Assembly: GCF_004323595.1 (NCBI RefSeq)
Contig: NZ_AP019373.1
Coordinates: 2,046,001-2,110,000, forward strand
Reading direction: 5' to 3'
DNA: 64,000 nt
From: Sulfuricystis thermophila
Lineage (GTDB): Bacteria; Pseudomonadota; Gammaproteobacteria; Burkholderiales; Rhodocyclaceae
Shown: positions 61,742 to 64,000 of the stretch, one piece after another
Position numbering within the stretch: the first letter of the stretch is position 1
Layout: each line of letters opens with the position of its first letter
The notes under the pieces: model-generated
What the model was told of the DNA's origin: nothing
The model's input: the letters and a program-made list of their open reading frames with translations, nothing else
Database searches by the model: none
Position numbers and translations under genes: made by a program

Positions 61742-62926
61742 TCAGCCTTGGGCGCGCTTTTCGAGGATCTCGACGGCCGGCAACACCTTGCCCTCGAGAT
61801 ATTCGAGGAAGGCGCCGCCGGCGGTGGAGATGTAGGACACCTTGTCGTAAATCCCATACTTCTGGATCGCGGCGATGGTGTCGCCGCCGCCGGCGAGCGT
61901 AAAGGCCTTGGTCGCGGCGATCGCCTCGGCGAGCTTCTTCGTGCCGTTGCCGAACTGATCGAACTCGAATACGCCGACCGGACCATTCCACACCACGGTG
62001 CCCGCCTGCATGATGATGTCGGCCAGCTGCTGGGCGCTCTTCGGGCCGATGTCGAAGATCATGTCGTCATCCGCCACTTCATCGGCGTTCTTCAGCACCG
62101 CCGGCTCGTTGGCATCGAAGTTCTTGCCGACGACGACATCGACGGCGATCGGAATCGAGGCGCCGCGCTTGGCCATCTTTTCCATCAGGCTCTTGGCGGT
62201 GGGAATCAAATCCGTCTCGCACAATGACTTGCCGACGTTCTTGCCAGTCGCGGCCAGGAAGGTGTTGGCGATACCGCCGCCGACGACGAGCTGGTCGACC
62301 TTTTCCGACAGCGCTTCGAGGACCGTCAGCTTGGTGGAGACCTTCGAGCCACCGACGATCGCCACCATCGGCCGCGCCGGGTTGGCCAGCGCCTTGTCGA
62401 GCGCTTCGAGTTCCTGGGCGACGAGGATGCCGGCGCAGGCCACCGGCGCGAACTGGGCGATGCCGTAGGTCGAGGCCTCGGCACGATGCGCGGTGCCGAA
62501 GGCATCCATGACGAAGATGTCGCACAGGGCGGCGTATTTCTTCGCCGTCTCCTCGGCGTTCTTCTTCTCGCCTTTGTTAACACGGCAGTTTTCCAGCAGC
62601 ACGACTTCACCGGGTGCGACCTCGAAGCCGCCATCGACCCAGTTCTGGATCAGGCGCACCGGCTTGCCGAGCTTGGCAGACATCACCTCGGCTACAGGCG
62701 CGAGCGAATCTTCCGGCTTGAATTCGCCTTCGGTCGGCCGCCCCAGATGCGAGGTCACCATCACCCGGGCGCCCGCCTTCAGCGCGAATTCGATGGTCGG
62801 CAGCGAGGCGGTGATGCGCGCGTCGGAAGTGACCTTGCCGTCCTTGACGGGCACGTTCAGATCGGCGCGGATGAAGACGCGCTTGTTCTTGAGATCGAGG
62901 TCGGTCATGCGGATGAATTTGGCCAT
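61742..62926 (-). CDS. pgk: Phosphoglycerate kinase
   Basis: 394 residues. N-terminus with [53 protein letters not shown] and the C-terminal GGGDTIAAI nucleotide loop. ATP-dependent step of both glycolysis and the Calvin cycle. Start supported by GGGAG upstream; 85 bp downstream of gap. Confidence 0.97.
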   Translation of the reverse strand: MAKFIRMTDLDLKNKRVFIRADLNVPVKDGKVTSDARITASLPTIEFALKAGARVMVTSHLGRPTEGEFKPEDSLAPVAEVMSAKLGKPVRLIQNWVDGGFEVAPGEVVLLENCRVNKGEKKNAEETAKKYAALCDIFVMDAFGTAHRAEASTYGIAQFAPVACAGILVAQELEALDKALANPARPMVAIVGGSKVSTKLTVLEALSEKVDQLVVGGGIANTFLAATGKNVGKSLCETDLIPTAKSLMEKMAKRGASIPIAVDVVVGKNFDANEPAVLKNADEVADDDMIFDIGPKSAQQLADIIMQAGTVVWNGPVGVFEFDQFGNGTKKLAEAIAATKAFTLAGGGDTIAAIQKYGIYDKVSYISTAGGAFLEYLEGKVLPAVEILEKRAQG

Positions 62927-63011
62927 TGTTGTCTCCCAAGTCCTATTTTCGAAATCAACCACTGAAGCATTGCGCCGTGATGACGGCGCAACGCTTGGAT
63001 GGCGGATCTCC

Positions 63012-64000
<989 letters not shown>

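Overview
The window reads as chromosomal DNA of a GC-rich, autotrophic betaproteobacterium. The case rests on form I RuBisCO with the CbbQ/CbbO activase, a gap-pgk-pyk-fba block, rpe-gph-trpE, and the glnE/yhdP/nit/tldD neighbourhood. A flavocytochrome-c-like pair and several inorganic-anion transporters suggest sulfur chemistry alongside CO2 fixation. Genus cannot be fixed from the sequence alone. No tRNA, rRNA, CRISPR array or complete transposon was seen.

Layout. 1-10.6 kb: anion transport. An SLC13 permease (cut by the left edge), a SulP permease with a coiled-coil insertion, a TauE-type permease fused to two UspA domains, an OmpR-type two-component system, a second SulP permease fused to STAS and two UspA domains, and a PsiE-like protein. 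Matching direct-repeat promoters upstream of the transporters suggest the local response regulator controls them. 10.7-19 kb: the carbon-fixation operon cbbL-cbbS-[terminator]-cbbQ-cbbO-cbbY-aldolase/Dabb fusion-unknown, with divergent cbbR. 19-39.5 kb: housekeeping genes (adenosyltransferase, cNMP-binding protein, UbiA-like and ArnT-like membrane enzymes, aroG, tldD, nit, yhdP, glnE, argJ, two acidic proteins of unknown function, pcm, apaG, rpe, gph, trpE).

39.5-56 kb: about 16.5 kb lies between trpE and trpG, which are normally neighbours in betaproteobacteria. It holds a tungstate-type ABC transporter whose ATPase has lost its catalytic half, and a 14-gene minus-strand operon. That operon begins with a cytochrome c and an FCSD-type flavoprotein and continues without a break into a hybrid type II secretion/type IV pilus machine, ending in a catalytically degenerate GspE paralogue. 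A QseE/QseG/QseF-like signalling operon diverges from it; its sigma54-type regulator lacks the GAFTGA loop. 56-59 kb: trpG-trpD-hicB-hicA-trpC, with a toxin-antitoxin pair inside the trp operon. 59-64 kb: fba-pyk-pgk-gap (gap cut by the right edge).

The strongest unexplained signal is a short interspersed repeat of about 25 bp, consensus roughly AAAnTCGGCGCTGGCGGG followed by ACGGCAC. It occurs at 12 loci on both strands. Two loci carry an ~80-bp composite (unit, inverted unit, unit). Seven loci lie inside genes, always without breaking the frame and nearly always in the same reading frame for a given orientation, so the repeat encodes short Gly/Ala- or Pro/Ala-rich peptides in TrpC, TrpE, ArgJ, GspE, a GspC/PilP-like protein and the ABC ATPase.
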